Source of the DNA: Sapria himalayana | Taxonomy: Eukaryota > Streptophyta > Magnoliopsida > Malpighiales > Rafflesiaceae | Assembly (NCBI GenBank): GCA_029783825.1 | Contig: JAREIK010002654.1 | Location: forward strand, 187,251-251,250 | DNA: 64,000 nucleotides | Direction: 5' to 3' | Part shown: positions 13,525 to 27,849 of the stretch, piece by piece | Numbering within the stretch: position 1 is the stretch's first letter | Layout of the letters: the number at the start of each line of letters is the position of its first letter | The notes under the pieces: model-generated | What the model was told of the DNA's origin: nothing | What the model saw: only the letters and a program-made list of their open reading frames with translations | Databases searched by the model: none | Translations under genes and position numbers: made by a program

Positions 13525-13735
13525 TATCATTCTCTAATTGATCTTCTGGCATTTCATCTAATTCTGATGGAAGTTCCAACTCATCTTCTAATAGAAATTG
13601 AAATCATCAATTTCTATTAGGCTGTCATTTGAGTCACATAAATTTACTAGATCAGCATCTACATGCACATGCTCAATATTATTTATGTCATCTTTTTGGA
13701 ATGGTGGTGCAATAGTTATGTCTGCACTTCTTTTT
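13525..13735 (-). pseudogene. C-terminal tail of a TNP2-type transposase, copy 2
   Basis: The minus strand reads SQKRSADITIAPPFQKDD, then NIEHVHVDADLVNLCDSNDS, then after a frameshift an acidic tail LEDELELPSELDEMPEDQ. Copy 3 has the same order (SQKRSENLAVELAFPEDD ... SEDELELPSKSDEMSEDP) at the end of its TNP2 gene. The homology stops abruptly upstream of the SQKRS residues, where a GAGA microsatellite begins at about 13736. Only about 70 residues of the protein are left. Confidence 0.8.
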
Positions 13736-14015
13736 TGAGAGAGAGAAAGGAGGGAGAGAAAGAGAGAAAAATGGAGAAGAGAGAGAAAGAGAGAAATGGG
13801 GGGAGAGAGAGAAGGGAGATAGGAAGAGAGAGAGAGAGAAGGAAGAGATAAAGAGAGGGAGAGGGAGAGAGAAAGAGAAAAAGCAAAAAAGAAATAGTGC
13901 AAGAAAGAAAATAGCAAGAGAGAGACTGTGTGTGTGTGTGTGTGTGACACAGAAAGAAAAAGAGGGAGAGAGAGTGACACAAAAAGAATGATAGAGGGAG
14001 AGAGATACACATAGA
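13736..14015. repeat. GA-rich low-complexity tract with TG microsatellite
   Basis: About 280 bp of GAGA/GGGA/GAAA sequence includes a (TG)n run at about 13927-13946. It starts in the middle of the TNP2 coding homology (13735/13736), at a TTTTTTGAGA site also present in copy 3 near 35920, where no expansion occurred. Overlapping Ser/Leu-rich frames of 112-140 codons on the minus strand are products of the tract. Confidence 0.9.
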
Positions 14016-14279
14016 GAATGTAGTGTTAGAATGAGGAAATACAAAAAAGAACAAACATATTTCTTCTATACAAATCTATTATATATTACATCTGTTATCA
14101 GACATAACTTCATATATGAGCTATAGGCCCAATGGATGGGATTAGGTAAAAGTACGACACTTATTTCAATAGTATACTATATCGAAACAATGCTATGTGC
14201 TTAGATATTGTTGATATTATATCTTTTGCCATTTAATTTCAAGTTAGTGCAAAAATTAGTAATATCCCATTTATAATTA
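14016..14279. other. Short unassigned AT-rich segment of copy 2
   Basis: This is non-repetitive AT-rich sequence between the GA tract and the 540-bp tandem repeat. No coding homology or structure was recognised. Confidence 0.5.
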
Positions 14280-15640
14280 TATGTTATTATATAACTAGTA
14301 TATGTAGTTATAAATAGTTAGATATAGTTAAACATATAGTTATATATAGATATATTTATACAAGTAGTTATATGTAGTTATACATAAATAATACAAAGTT
14401 ATAACCAAATATATAGATTTACATATATGGATACTTAGATACAAATATAGTTATATTTAATTATATAGAGTGTTACATAGTTATACAAATATTTATATAT
14501 AGTTATACACATGTAGTTTAACATAATGTTGTATGTTGTTATACAATAATTATAAATATAGTTACATGTTATACATATAGTTACACATATAGTTATACTG
14601 ATATTTATACATGTAGGTATAAATATTTTTTCATATAAATTTATATATACCCACATATAGTTATCTATAGGTATAGATATAGTAAAATACAATTTTATAT
14701 ACAAATATATTAAAATGTATATTAAATATATGTTGTTAATTATATATTTAAATATAGTTATGTATAATGTTTTTATAGTTATACAGGTAGTCAAAGACAA
14801 TTATTTATCATTATATGTTATTATAATTATAGTATATATAGTTAAAAATAGAGTCATATATAGTTAAACATATAGTTATATATAGATATATTCATACAAG
14901 TAGTATATGTAGTTATACATATATGTATACAAAGTAATAAACAAATATATAGATTTACATATATGTATACATAGTTACAAATATAGTTATATTTAATTAT
15001 ATAGAGTGTTACATAGTAATACATATATTTATATATAGTTATGCACATGTAGTTAAACATAATGTTGTATGTTGTTATACATGCAATTATAAATATAATT
15101 ACATGTGGTTTTACATATATTTACACATATAGTTATATTTATATTTATACATGTAGGTATATAAATTTTTTTTTAATTTTATTTATTTATACATATAGTT
15201 ATGTATAGGTATAGATATAGTAAAATACATTTTTATATACTAATATATAAAAATGTATATTGAATATATGATGTTATTTATATATTTAAATATAGTTATG
15301 TATACTATTTTTTTAGTTATACATATAGTCAATGACAATTATTTATAGTTATATGTTTTTATACCTATAGTATATATAGTTAAAAATTGAGTTATATATA
15401 GTTAAACATATAGTTATATATAGATATATTCATACAAGTAGTTATAAGTAGTTATACATAAATCTATACAACATTATAAACAAATATACAGATTTAATTA
15501 TATGAATACATATATGTATACATAGTTACAAATATAGTTATATTTAATTATATAGAGTGTTACATAGTTATACAAATATTTATATATAGTTATTCACATA
15601 TAGATATAAATGTATATGTAGTTAAAGATATAATTATATA
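14280..15640. repeat. 540-bp tandem repeat built of TATAGTTA-like subunits
   Basis: The segment is made of short TATAGTTA/TATACATA words organised into a larger unit of about 536-551 bp. The marker 'ttatatttaattatatagagtgtt' recurs at 14451, 14987 and 15538, and 'tatatagatatatt' followed by 'catacaagtag' recurs at about 14344, 14880 and 15420. About two and a half units are present. Frames of 68 and 121 codons inside it merely translate the subunit. It occupies the position of the missing TNP2 gene in copy 2. Confidence 0.88.
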
Positions 15641-17050
15641 TAATATTTTTATAGTTATACATTTAGTAATATACAATTATATATAGTTATATATTATTAT
15701 ACATATAGTATATTTTGTTAGAAATATAGTTATATAGAATTATATATATAGTTATAAATTGTATTATAGTTAAAAAAATAGTTTTGTCTAGTAATAAATA
15801 TAGTTATAAAATTAGTTTACATAATAATAAATATATATATATATAAATACATTTATATATAATGGCATATGATTATATAATTATACAAGTATATAAATAT
15901 AATATTTGTTCTTAAATATTTTTATAAATGTTATTTATATATAATTATATATATGTAACACTTTTATAAATTTTATATAATATATATATCACATTTATAT
16001 AAACATTGTAAATATTATATATTTATATAAAAAATAATATGTTAATAAATATTTACAAAAATGTATAAACATTTTATATGCTATATAATTGTTATATATA
16101 AAATTATATAAATGGATAGTTTTATGTAAATGTTGTATAGATATTTATACACATTAATACATATGTATAAATATTTATATATACCATTATAAGTTTATAT
16201 AAACATATCAGTGTTTATATATAATGTAATACGTTGATATATATTAAAGTATAGACATTTATATATAATGTCATACGATTATATAAAAGTATAAAAGTTT
16301 ATATATAATATTATCTGTTTATAATTTTTTTGGAGACAACAAAAATATAACTGATAAAAATTAAGTTTGTTTTTTCTTAAGTTACCGAAGTAAAAAACAT
16401 TAAGCATAATTTTTTTAAGTTACAGAAGCAGAAACTAATATGCAAACAAATTGTATTTGAAATAGATAAAACCCTAAAAATTTAAATAGTAAGAGAACAA
16501 AGTTTAGACTGACCATTTATTGTTTCATTACTAGTGTAGAGTAAAAATCATATAAGTGATGTTAAAATAGAAGAAAAAAGAAGGAAAATTGGGGGAAAAA
16601 TAATCAAACCCGAATATTCTATAACAACGAAACTCCACCAATGGTAATTAAATTGATAGAGAAAGAGATATGTATAATGCATTCCGAAGGAGAAGAGATA
16701 TGATAATATTACCTGGTAACAAGAAGAGATAGATTTTGTAGGTTGCTCCCTTAGTCATGTTTCACTTCTCCTCTCTTCATCGTTGAAAGATAGAAAAAAT
16801 GATAAGTGCTTAATGCCTTAGCATTTTTTGACAAGGAAACTATAAATACAAAATTGGAGGTAAATAAATAGAAAATAAAGATACAAAAATATAAAAGTAA
16901 ACTAAAATTATAAAAAATAAATAATTTAAATAAAAAAAATGAAATAGATTTTTATTTAAGCATAAATGATATTATTTCATTAATAAATAAAATAATAATT
17001 TATAATAATAAAGTATTTCATATATATATATATATATACATATATATATT
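15641..17050 (-). other. AT-rich leader region of CACTA copy 2
   Basis: From about 15840 to 16760 the sequence matches copy 3 at 41040-41970, including 'ataatggcatatgattatataa' and the more complex stretch 16340-16760. A CAG|GTAATA donor-like site near 16712 (minus) suggests a 5' untranslated exon upstream of TNP2, which is inference. A TA tract lies at about 17022-17050. No coding sequence was seen. Confidence 0.6.
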
Positions 17051-18262
17051 ATGGTTATAAATTTATAAGAATTCAATTTATTTTTTATTAATATAATAGG
17101 AATAATTATAAAGGCATAATATTTGAATCATTTAGTCATTATAAATTTGTATAATTTAAGTGTTCATTTAATAACCACACTGAGACATTTATTTTTTAAA
17201 TCATCAAAAAAATTTTAATGTAATTCAAACATCTATGTATTAATCTTTAAATATCAACTTATTTTTTAAAAAATTTTATGAAAATTTTCAATTTTTTTTA
17301 TAATTCAAAAATTTCAAATCTTTTAGTCATTATATTTTTAAAAGATTCTTATAATGATAAAAATATTTTTGTTACTTTAATAATATAAAATATTTACTTG
17401 TTTATTCATTAATTCATATATTTTTATAAATCTTTATATTTAATCAAATGATTGTTTATTTTAGCTTTTTATTAGTTGTTATTTTTATTTATGTTCATTT
17501 ATTAATTAAAATATTTAAAACATTATTATAATAATATAATAAATTATATAATGTTTTTTAATACAAATATTTAAATATCATAATAAAAAATTTCAGAAAA
17601 AAATTTTGGAAAATTTTTAATAATTTATAATAAGAAAATCTTTATTTAGTCTAATTTAATATAAATTTTTAGTCGTATTTATATATTTATTAATTTTTTA
17701 CTTTATAACATATATTTTTATTATTATATGAAGAGATTGTGTCTTTTAAGGATCGCTCATCTATAGCTCATTAAATACCTTTAATATAAAAAATTATATA
17801 AAATTTTAAAATAAATAATGCTTAAAAAAAGTAAATCATTAAAGATTAGCGATGGAAATTATCATAACCCAAATAGATAGTGAAAAATCTCTAACTAAAT
17901 GCATATATTTTGAGAAAATAAATATATAAGGAATAATCCCTTTCAATTATATATAAAATCATAAAAAAAATAAATTTAGATAATTATTTAGAGATGGGTT
18001 TTGTCTAGTTCTAATTAGCTTGGGATATTCCATCTCTAATTCCGTCGTTAAATTTTCATCATTTCTTTGAGCGAATATCTAAGATAATTTTAGCAATGGA
18101 AGATTTTCATTCGAACATTTCCATCACTAATCCATCACAAAATTTTAATTTATTGTAAAATAAAAAATCCGTTGTTATACCTTAGCTAATCCCTAGCTAA
18201 TTATCTAAGAAATTTAAGCCTAGTTAAATTTCCTTAGCTAAATAGATATCTTTTTGTAGTTA
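17051..18262 (-). other. CACTA copy 2 5' terminal region with subterminal repeats
   Basis: 17050-17770 is homologous to copy 1 (3110-3610) and, inverted, to copy 4 (60680-61470). Shared landmarks are 'ataaatttataagaattc', 'aaaggcata' and 'ttttaaggatcgctcat'. From 17860 to 18250 short motifs related to 'tagcgatgga' and 'tagctaatta' recur in both orientations up to the terminus at 18262. Array block 3 follows directly. Confidence 0.85.
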
Positions 18263-20629
18263 TCAATGTGTATATCTATATCTCTAACTATCTATATATC
18301 TATCTGAAATATCAATATGTTTATATATCTATATATCTATCTGTTTAATTATTAGCATATCTATGTAACTATCTATCTATCGATCTCACTATCTATCTAT
18401 CTATCAATTAGTTTATCTATCATTCTTAATATCTGTCTATCGATCAATCTATAAATATATCTATTTATTTGTATATCTATCAGTCTAACTATCTTTCTAT
18501 CTATTTATTGATCAATCAATCCATTTGTCTATCTATCTATCTGCCTATATGTATATCTATCTTTCTATTTTTCTGTCAATCAATCAATCAATCAATCTAA
18601 TTATCAATCTTTCTATCTATCGGAATATATATTTTTTTATCTATTTGTCTATCTATTTGACTATCTATCTGCCTATCTATCCATATATTTATTTGTCTAT
18701 CTATCTATCTATCCAACTCTCTATCCATCTAACTATAAGTATATTTATCTATCTATCTATCTATCTATCTATATCTATATATCATTTTGTGGATTTATCT
18801 ATCTGTCTATCAATCTATCTTTTTATTTGTCTATATATATCTATCAATCTTTTGGTCTATCTATCTGTCTGTTTATGTGTCTATCTATCTATCTATATGT
18901 CTATATATCTTTCTATCTATAAGTCTATTTACCATCGATATAACTACCTATCTATCTAGTAATCTAACTATCTATCTGTATATCTATACATCTATTTATT
19001 TATTTATTTATTTATTTATTTATGTGTGTGTGTGTGTGTGTGTGTGTATGTATATCTATCTATCTATTTATCTATCTACCTATCTATCCATTTGCCTATT
19101 AATCTGTCTATCTATCCAATAATTTGTCTATCTATCTATCAACCTCTCTATCTTTCTAAATATTTATATCAATCTGTCTATTTATCTTACTTTTAATCTA
19201 TCTATCAATCTATCTTTTAATCTATCTATCAATCTTCTATTATTAATTGTATATAAATTTATCAATCAATCAATCTATCTATTTATATATATACCTTCCT
19301 ATATATATATATATATCTAGCTGTCAGTTTATCTATCTATATGGCTTTCTATCTATTTAATTGTTTATCTATCTATCTATCTATCTGTTTGTCTGTCTGT
19401 CTGTCTATCAATCTATCCATTTTTCTATCTAACTATCTCTCTATCTATATATCTTTATGTCTATATATTTGTCTATCTAAATTTCTATCAATCTATCTAT
19501 ATGTCTCTCTATGTATCTATCTATCTATCTATTTGTATATCTATTTATCTATCTATCTATGTGTCTAAATATCTATCTATATAATTACCTTTCTAAATGT
19601 CTATCTACCAGTCTATCTATCTATCTATATAATTAACTTTCTAACTGTCTATCTATCTGTCTATCTATATGTCTATCTATCTGTATATCTATCTATCTAT
19701 TTTTCTATCTGTCTATCTATCTATCAATCTATATGTCAATCTATATGTCATCTATCTATCATGTCTATTTGAATATCTATCTATCTATATTTAAGTCTAT
19801 CTTTATATGTATCTATCTATTTATCTATCTGCCTATCTATTTGTTTAATTATTTGTCATTCAGTCTGTCTATATATTTGTCTATCTATTAATTATCTATA
19901 TATATATATCTATCAAATATATGCCTATCTATTTTTCTATCTATCTATCTACCTATCTATCTATATTTTTGACAATCAATATGTCAATCTATCAGTTTTC
20001 CTATCTATTTATCTTTATGTCTATCTATATGACTATCTATCTATCTAATATTCTATCTATATATCTTTCTATATATTTATATGTTTATCTATCAATCTAT
20101 GTATCTTTCTATCAAATATTCTATCTATATGTCTATTTATTTCTCTTTCAATCTATCAATATGACTATCAATCTATCTATCAGAGTACCTGTCTATCTAT
20201 TTGTCTATCTATCTGTGTATCTTTCTGTCTAATGATCTATCAGTCTATCTTTCTATCTATATATAAGTCTATCTCTCTATCTATCTCTCTATATATCTAT
20301 CTATGTTTGTGTGTGTGCATATCTTACTATCTATCTATCTATTTATCTAATTGTTTATCTCTCTCTCAATCAATCAATCAATATGTTCATTTATTTGTCT
20401 ATATATTTATCTATCTTTCTATCTATCTTTCTATCTATTTATTTGTCTAACTATCTGTCCATCTATCTATCTATTTATCTATCTATTTTTCTAATAATTT
20501 ATCAAACTATCTGTCTATGTATCTGTTGATCTATCTATCTATATGTTAATTTATCTATCTATCTATTTATCTATATGTTTATTTATATATCTATCAATAT
20601 TTTATTTATCTATCTATCTATTTATCTAT

Positions 20630-20790
20630 ATATTTGTCTATCAATCTATCTATCTATTTGTCTTTCAATTTGTCTATCAATCTATCTATCAATCAATTTA
20701 TGAATCCCTATATGAATCTATCTATTAATCTATCTATCTATCTTTCTACCAATCTATATATTGATTTTTTTATCAATCAATCTATCAATT

Positions 20791-20837
<47 letters not shown>

Positions 20838-22960
20838 ATCTATCTATCTATCTCTTTATCTATCGATCAATCTATCTATTAATCTATCATAATGTCTATC
20901 AATATGTCGAACAATCTGTCTATAAATCTATCTATAAATCTTTTTATCTATATGTATATCTATTTATCTATCTATTTGTCAATCTATCTATCAATTAATC
21001 AATCAATCAGTCTGTCTATTTGAATGTCTATCAATTAGTTGTCTGTCTATGTATCCATCTTTCTATCTGTTAGTCTATTTGTCAAACTATCTATCAACCT
21101 ATATATATGGCTATCTATCTATCTAACAATCTGTTTATTATCTATATATCTATATATATCTTTGTTTATCTACCTGACTATCTATTTGTCTATTTATTTG
21201 TCTATCTAACTATTTGTTTATCTATGTATCAATTTTTCTATATAAATATCAATATATCTATTTTCTATGTGTTTGACTATAAGTTTGTATATATGTTTCT
21301 ATATATTTTTGTCTATCTATCAATGAATCTATCTATATATCTATTTGTCTATCTATCTATATAAATGTCTATCTATCTGTCTATCTCCCTGTATATCTTT
21401 CTATTTATCAATTTAACAATTTATCTATTTATCTGTCTATCTTTTTGTTTATATGTCTATCTTTTTGTTTGTCTATCTGTTCATCTATATTTCTCTCTGA
21501 CAATCTATCTATCTGTCTATCAATTTATATATTTATCGGTCTATCTATCTATCTGTCTATCAAACTATATGTCTATCTTTTTATATATTTGAATATCTAT
21601 TTGCCTATCTCTCTATCTGTCAATCTATCATATATCTATGAGTTTATTTATTTGTTTATCTATCTATTTATCTATCTGTAATTATATCTGTTTGTTTATT
21701 TGTGTGTATATCTACCTATCTATATGTTTATCTATTTGTCTGTCTATCTATTTGTCTATCAATCTATTAACCTATCTTTCTATCTGTCTATCTATTTGTC
21801 TATCTATCTCTTTGTCTATCTTTTATATATTTGTCTATCTATTTGTCTATCTAACTATCTATGTGTCAATCTATTTATCTATTTGTTTATATATCTATCT
21901 ATTTATTAATAAATTAATCTTTCTTTTTATTTATCTAACTATATGAATATCTATCTGTCTATCTATCTATATATCTATCTTTCAATTTTCTATCTATTTG
22001 TAAATCTCTCAATCTATCTAAATGACTATATATATGTCTATCTATCTATCTATAAATCTATTTATCAATCTATCCCTCAAATTGTTTACCAATCTCTTTA
22101 TCAATTTGTCTATCAATCTAACTATCGACCTGTCTATCATTTAATCATTAAATCTATCTTTCAATCTAATTATCAATCTGACTATCTTTCAATCTATATA
22201 TTAATCTATCTATATATTTGTCCATCGATTTGTTTATTGATCTATTTATTTATCTATCTATCTGTTTGTCTAACTATCTATCTATCTATTTGTCTATCTA
22301 TCTATCTATATTTCTTTATTTCTTTCTTTCTATTTATCTTTATATCTATCTATCTATCTATTTATCTAGCCATCTATTAGTCTATCTATTAGTCTATCTA
22401 TTAGTCTATTTGTCTATCTATCTAGATATCAATCAATTTATAAATCTATCTATTTAATTATTTGTCTATTAATGAATCAAACATTCTATCTATCTATCTA
22501 TCTATCAAATAATCTATCTATCTATCTAAAAATTGACTTATCTATCTATCTATCAATCTGTCTATCTGTCTGTCTATCTGTCTATCTATCCATTTATTAA
22601 TCAACCTATCAGTCAATCTATGAATCTCTATATTAATCTATCTATCAATTTGTCTGTCAATCTATCTGTCAACTATCTATCAATATTTCTACCAATCTAT
22701 CTATTTATTCGGTTATCAATATATCTATAAATATGTGTATCTTTATATCTATCTCTCTATCTATCTATCTATCAATTAGTGTATCTATCTATCTATCAAT
22801 TAGTGTATCAATCTATCTATTAATCTATCGATTAATTTGTCTATTAATCTATCTATCAATCAATCTATCAAAATGTCTATCAATATCTCTAACAATTTGT
22901 CTATCAATATACTTATCTATATGTATATCTATTTGTATATCTATCTATCTATTAGTTGAT
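20630..22960 (+). repeat. Decayed 1.9-2.0 kb duplication within array block 3
   Basis: Two TCAA-rich segments share ordered irregular landmarks. 'tgaatccctatatgaatc' near 20701 matches 'tgaatctctatattaatc' near 22620. 'tttctaccaatctat' occurs near 20742 and 22687. 'aatgtctatcaatatgtcgaacaat' near 20891 matches 'aatgtctatcaatatctctaacaat' near 22871. The offset is about 1.92-1.98 kb. The landmarks are rare words within the array, so co-occurrence in order is unlikely to be chance. Confidence 0.65.
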
Positions 22961-24241
22961 CTTTCTATCTATTACTATATATGTATATATCTATCTATCT
23001 TTCTATCTATCTATTTAAATGTCTATTAGTCAGTTAGTCAATCTAGCAATATGTATTTCTATCTATATATCTATCTATATATCTATCAATCTAATTGTCT
23101 AACTATCTGTTAGTCTATCTATCTATATATCTAACTAACTAACTAACTATCTATCTATCTATCTATATATTTGTCTATCTATCTATATATTTGTCTATCT
23201 ATCTGACTATTTATTTGTCTATATATCTTTATGTCTATCTATTTATCGAACTGTTTATCTATCTAAATATCTATCATCTATATAAATGTTTGTCTATCTA
23301 TTTATTTATATCTCTTTCTATTAGTCAATATATCTTTCTATATATATATATATATATATATATCTATATATCTATTTTTATATCTATTTGTATATCTATT
23401 TATCTGTCTGTCTATCTATCTACCTGTCTATCTCTATGTGTATATATCTATTTATCTATTTATTTATTTATTTATCTATATATCTATATATCTATCTATA
23501 TGTTTATTTTTTTTTTATATATTAGCCTTTTTGTATGTCTATTTGTCTATCTATCTGTATGTATATCTATCTATATATCTATCTATCTGACTATCTATTT
23601 GTTTATATATCTACCTATCTGTCTATCTATATGTTTATATGATTATTTATTTATCTATCTATCTATTTATATATATTTCTGTATACCATCTATTTATCTA
23701 TGTGGATATCTATCAATCTATATGTCTATCTATCTTCCTGTATATCTATTTGTCTATTCATCTATTTATCGATCTTTTTAACTACCAATCTATATGTCTA
23801 TCAATCTATTTTTCTATTTGTCTATTCATTTGTTTAACTATCTGTCTATCAATATCTCTATCTATCTATCTATATATCTAATTATATATTTATGTATCTA
23901 TCTATATATTTATCTTTTTATATATCTATCTATTTATATTTGTGTTTGTCTATCTATCTATCTATCTATCTATGTATCTATCTATATATCTATCTATCTA
24001 CCAATCTATCTATATATAAATATTATTATATATATATATATATATATCTATATATCTATATCTATCTATGTATGTATCTGTCTATTTGTATATATATCTA
24101 TCATGTTTATATGTCTATCTATCAAGTTGTATATATTTCTAAATATTTATACATCTATAATCTATCTATCTATTTGTCTATCTTTAAATCAGCCTATCTA
24201 ATATCTGACTATATGTCTGTCTATCTAGTTGGTTATCAATC

Positions 24242-24278
<37 letters not shown>

Positions 24279-25331
24279 ATATAATTATCTATCTATGTAT
24301 CTATATATCTAATTATACATATGTCTATCTTTCTATCTATTTAATTATCTATTTGTCTATATGTCGATCCATCTATCTTTTTTTCTATATTTCTATCTAT
24401 CTATCGACAATCTATCTATCTATCTAATTATCCATCTACCTATCAATCGATCTATCTATCTAACTTTCTTTCAATCTTTCTATTTATCTATCAGATTATA
24501 TTTTTATCTATCAATCTATAGAACTAACTATTAATTATCTATCTATATATCTAACTATCTTTCTAATTATATATATATATATATATATCAAACTAACTAA
24601 CTAACTATATGTGAGTCTATATATCTACATATCTGTGTATTTATCTATATATATATATATATATTTATCTATGTTTTTATATATTTATCTACCTATATCT
24701 CTATCTATCTATTAGTTAGTCTCTCAATCTATCTATTTTTTGTCTATATTTTCTATCTTTTTATATTTCTATCTATCTATATTTCTATCTATCTATTTAT
24801 CTATATTTCTTTTTATAAATCTGTCTATCAGTATGCCTTTTTATCTTTCTATCTATCTATCTGTCTATTTGTGATTTTATCTATCTAACTAACTAACTAT
24901 TTAACTATTTGACTACATAATGAACTGACTATCTATTTATCTGCACACACACACACACACACCTATCTATCTATCTATTTATTGTTTCTTTATTTATCTA
25001 TCTTTCTTTCAATCAATCAATCAATCTATCAGTCTATCTATCCATCCATCTACCTTTATATCTATCTACCTATCAATCTATCTACCTATTTACCTATCTA
25101 TTTTTCTATCTATCTATGTGTTTATTATCTTATATGTTAGTCTATCTAGTTGCATATCTATCTATATATGTTTATATCTATCAATTAATCTAGCTATCTA
25201 TCTTTCTATCCATCTTTCAATCAATATATTAATCTAACTTTTATAATTCTATATATCTATCTATTTATCTATTATCGATCTATCTATCTATATGTTAATC
25301 TACTTTTCTATATACCTATTTATATATCTAT

Positions 25332-25370
<39 letters not shown>

Positions 25371-25405
25371 ATATTTATCTAATTATCTATCTATCTACAT
25401 ATCAA

Positions 25406-25436
<31 letters not shown>

Positions 25437-25874
25437 GTCTGTCTATCGGTCTATTTGTCAATTTGTCTATCGGTCTATCTATTTATCTGTATATCTATCT
25501 ATCTAGCTCTCTATCATTCTATCTATTTAAATAGCTTGCTATCTTTTTATCTATCTTTATATATAGCTATCAACATACTTATTTATCTTTCTATCTAGCT
25601 ATCTATGTATCTATCTACCTGCCTATCTATCTGACTATATATCTATAAATCTGGAAATCTATCTCTCTATTTATCTATATGCCTATCTATTTAATTATCT
25701 ATCAATCAATCAATCAATCAATCTATATATCTTTCTACCTATCTATATATCTATCAATCTATCTAAATATATATATATTTTATATATCTATATATCTATC
25801 TATATCTAATTTCTATTGATCTAACTATCTATCTATATATTATTTAATTCTTTATAGCTATCAATCTTTCTAAT

Positions 25875-25906
<32 letters not shown>

Positions 25907-26153
25907 CTATCTATCTATCTGCCTGTCTATCTATTTATCTATCTTAATATCTATCTATATATCTATCTATCTATATATCTATCAGTCTATCTATCTATCT
26001 ATCTATATGTCTATATGTCTATATATATATATATATATCTCTCTATTTATATATCTATGTATTTATTTATGAATATTTTTATTTATCTATCTATACATCT
26101 ATCTATGTATCTATCTATATCTATATATCTATCTATCTATCTACTAATTTACA

Positions 26154-26186
<33 letters not shown>

Positions 26187-26763
26187 ATCTTTCTATCTTT
26201 TGTCTATCTGTTTATCTATCTATGTGTCTATCTATATATCTATCTATATGTTGTTCAGTTTAGTTGTCTTTCTTTCTATATATCTAACTATCTTTCTATT
26301 TATCGATCTAACTATCAATCTATTTATCTATCTAATTATCTATCTATCTATCTTTATATCTTTTTGTATGTCTATCTATCTATCTTTCCATCTATCTATC
26401 TAGTCTCTATATATCTATTTATCTGTTTGTTTGTTTGTCTATCTATCTATCTTAATATTATCTGTCTGTCTAATTATCTATAAATCAATTAATCTAACTT
26501 TTTTTTTCTATCTGTATGTCTATTTATTTATCTATCTAGCTAGCTATCTATCCATCTATCTATTTATCTACCTATCTATTTATCTATCTACCTACCTACC
26601 TACCTATCTATATATCTATCTATCTATCTATGAATCTATATATCTTTCTATTGTCTATTTGTCTATCTGTCTATATTTCTATCTATTTATTTGTCTTTCT
26701 GTCTATATATCTTTATTTTTATATATCCATTTTTTTATATATCTATCTATCTATCTATTTGTA

Positions 26764-26824
<61 letters not shown>

Positions 26825-27239
26825 CTAATTATCTATCTTTTTATCTACAATCTATCTATCTGGCTATCTATCTATCTTTCTATCTACTCTCTATCTATCT
26901 ATTTATGTATCTATCTATATATCTACTAATCTATCTATCTATCTAATTTTCTATCTATTTGAATATATATCTTTCTATCTGTATATCTATCTGTCTGTCT
27001 ATCTAACCATCTATCTACCTATCTATTTATCAACATATCTACCAATCTATTTGAATATCTATCTATCCGTCTATTATTCTAAATGTCTATTTAAACATTT
27101 GTCTATCTATCTATATATTAATTAATCTATCTGTCAATCTATGTATCTATCTCTCTATCTTTGTTCTTTCTTTATATCCATATTTATTTCTTTATATCTA
27201 TAGTTCTATTTATATATTTATCTAACATTCTATTTTTAA

Positions 27240-27270
<31 letters not shown>

Positions 27271-27849
27271 ATTACTATCTATATATCTATGTACCTATTT
27301 ATAAATCTATCTATCTATATTTCTATCTATTTATCTATCTAATTATCTAATTATCTATCTATCTATATAATTATCTATCTATCAAATAATATATTTATCT
27401 ATATATCTATCTATCTATCAATATATCAATATATCTATTTATCTCTTTGTCTAACTAACTAACTAACTATCTATCTATCTATATATCTAGTTATCGACCT
27501 TTCATTTTATTTCTCTCTTCCTATCTAATTATCTAATAATCTACCTATATTGCTACCTATCTATCTATTTGATTATCTGTCTATTTGCATTTATATTTGT
27601 CTATCTAGTTGTTTATTTATCTATCTCTTTATCTATTGGTCTATCTTGTTATCTATCTATCTATCTAAAATATATCTATCTATATCTAAATCTATCTTTC
27701 TATCTTTATCTCTTTCTTTATTTCTATATATATATATATATATCTTTCTATCTATCAATCTACTTTTATATCTATTTATCTATCAATTTATCTATCTATA
27801 TATTTATCTAACTATCTAACTAACTATCTGTCTGTCTATCTATCTATCT

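Larger units (their letters stand above)
11887..18262 (-). mobile_element. CACTA (En/Spm) element copy 2, TNP2 gene replaced by simple-sequence DNA
   Basis: The right terminus reads on the minus strand AACTACAAAAAGATATC, a decayed CACTA end, with subterminal 'tagcgatgga' and 'cctagctaatta' motifs at about 17860-18250. From left to right it holds a Transposase_24-like pseudogene (11887-13420), the C-terminal tail of the TNP2 protein (about 13525-13735), a GA-rich tract, a 540-bp tandem repeat, an AT-rich leader homologous to 41030-41970, and the 5' terminal region. The 3' end is lost at 11886, where the GC-rich block starts. The element cannot encode a transposase. Confidence 0.88.

Noticed and set aside
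13588..14054. Leu/Ser-rich minus-strand frames of 112-140 codons
   Set aside because: They are translations of the GA-rich tract; only the terminal part of one frame (13588-13735) is real TNP2 tail homology.
14435..15060. Tyr/Ile/Thr-rich frames of 121 and 68 codons on the minus strand
   Set aside because: They translate the TATAGTTA-type tandem repeat in two successive 540-bp units; their similarity reflects the repeat, not a gene family.
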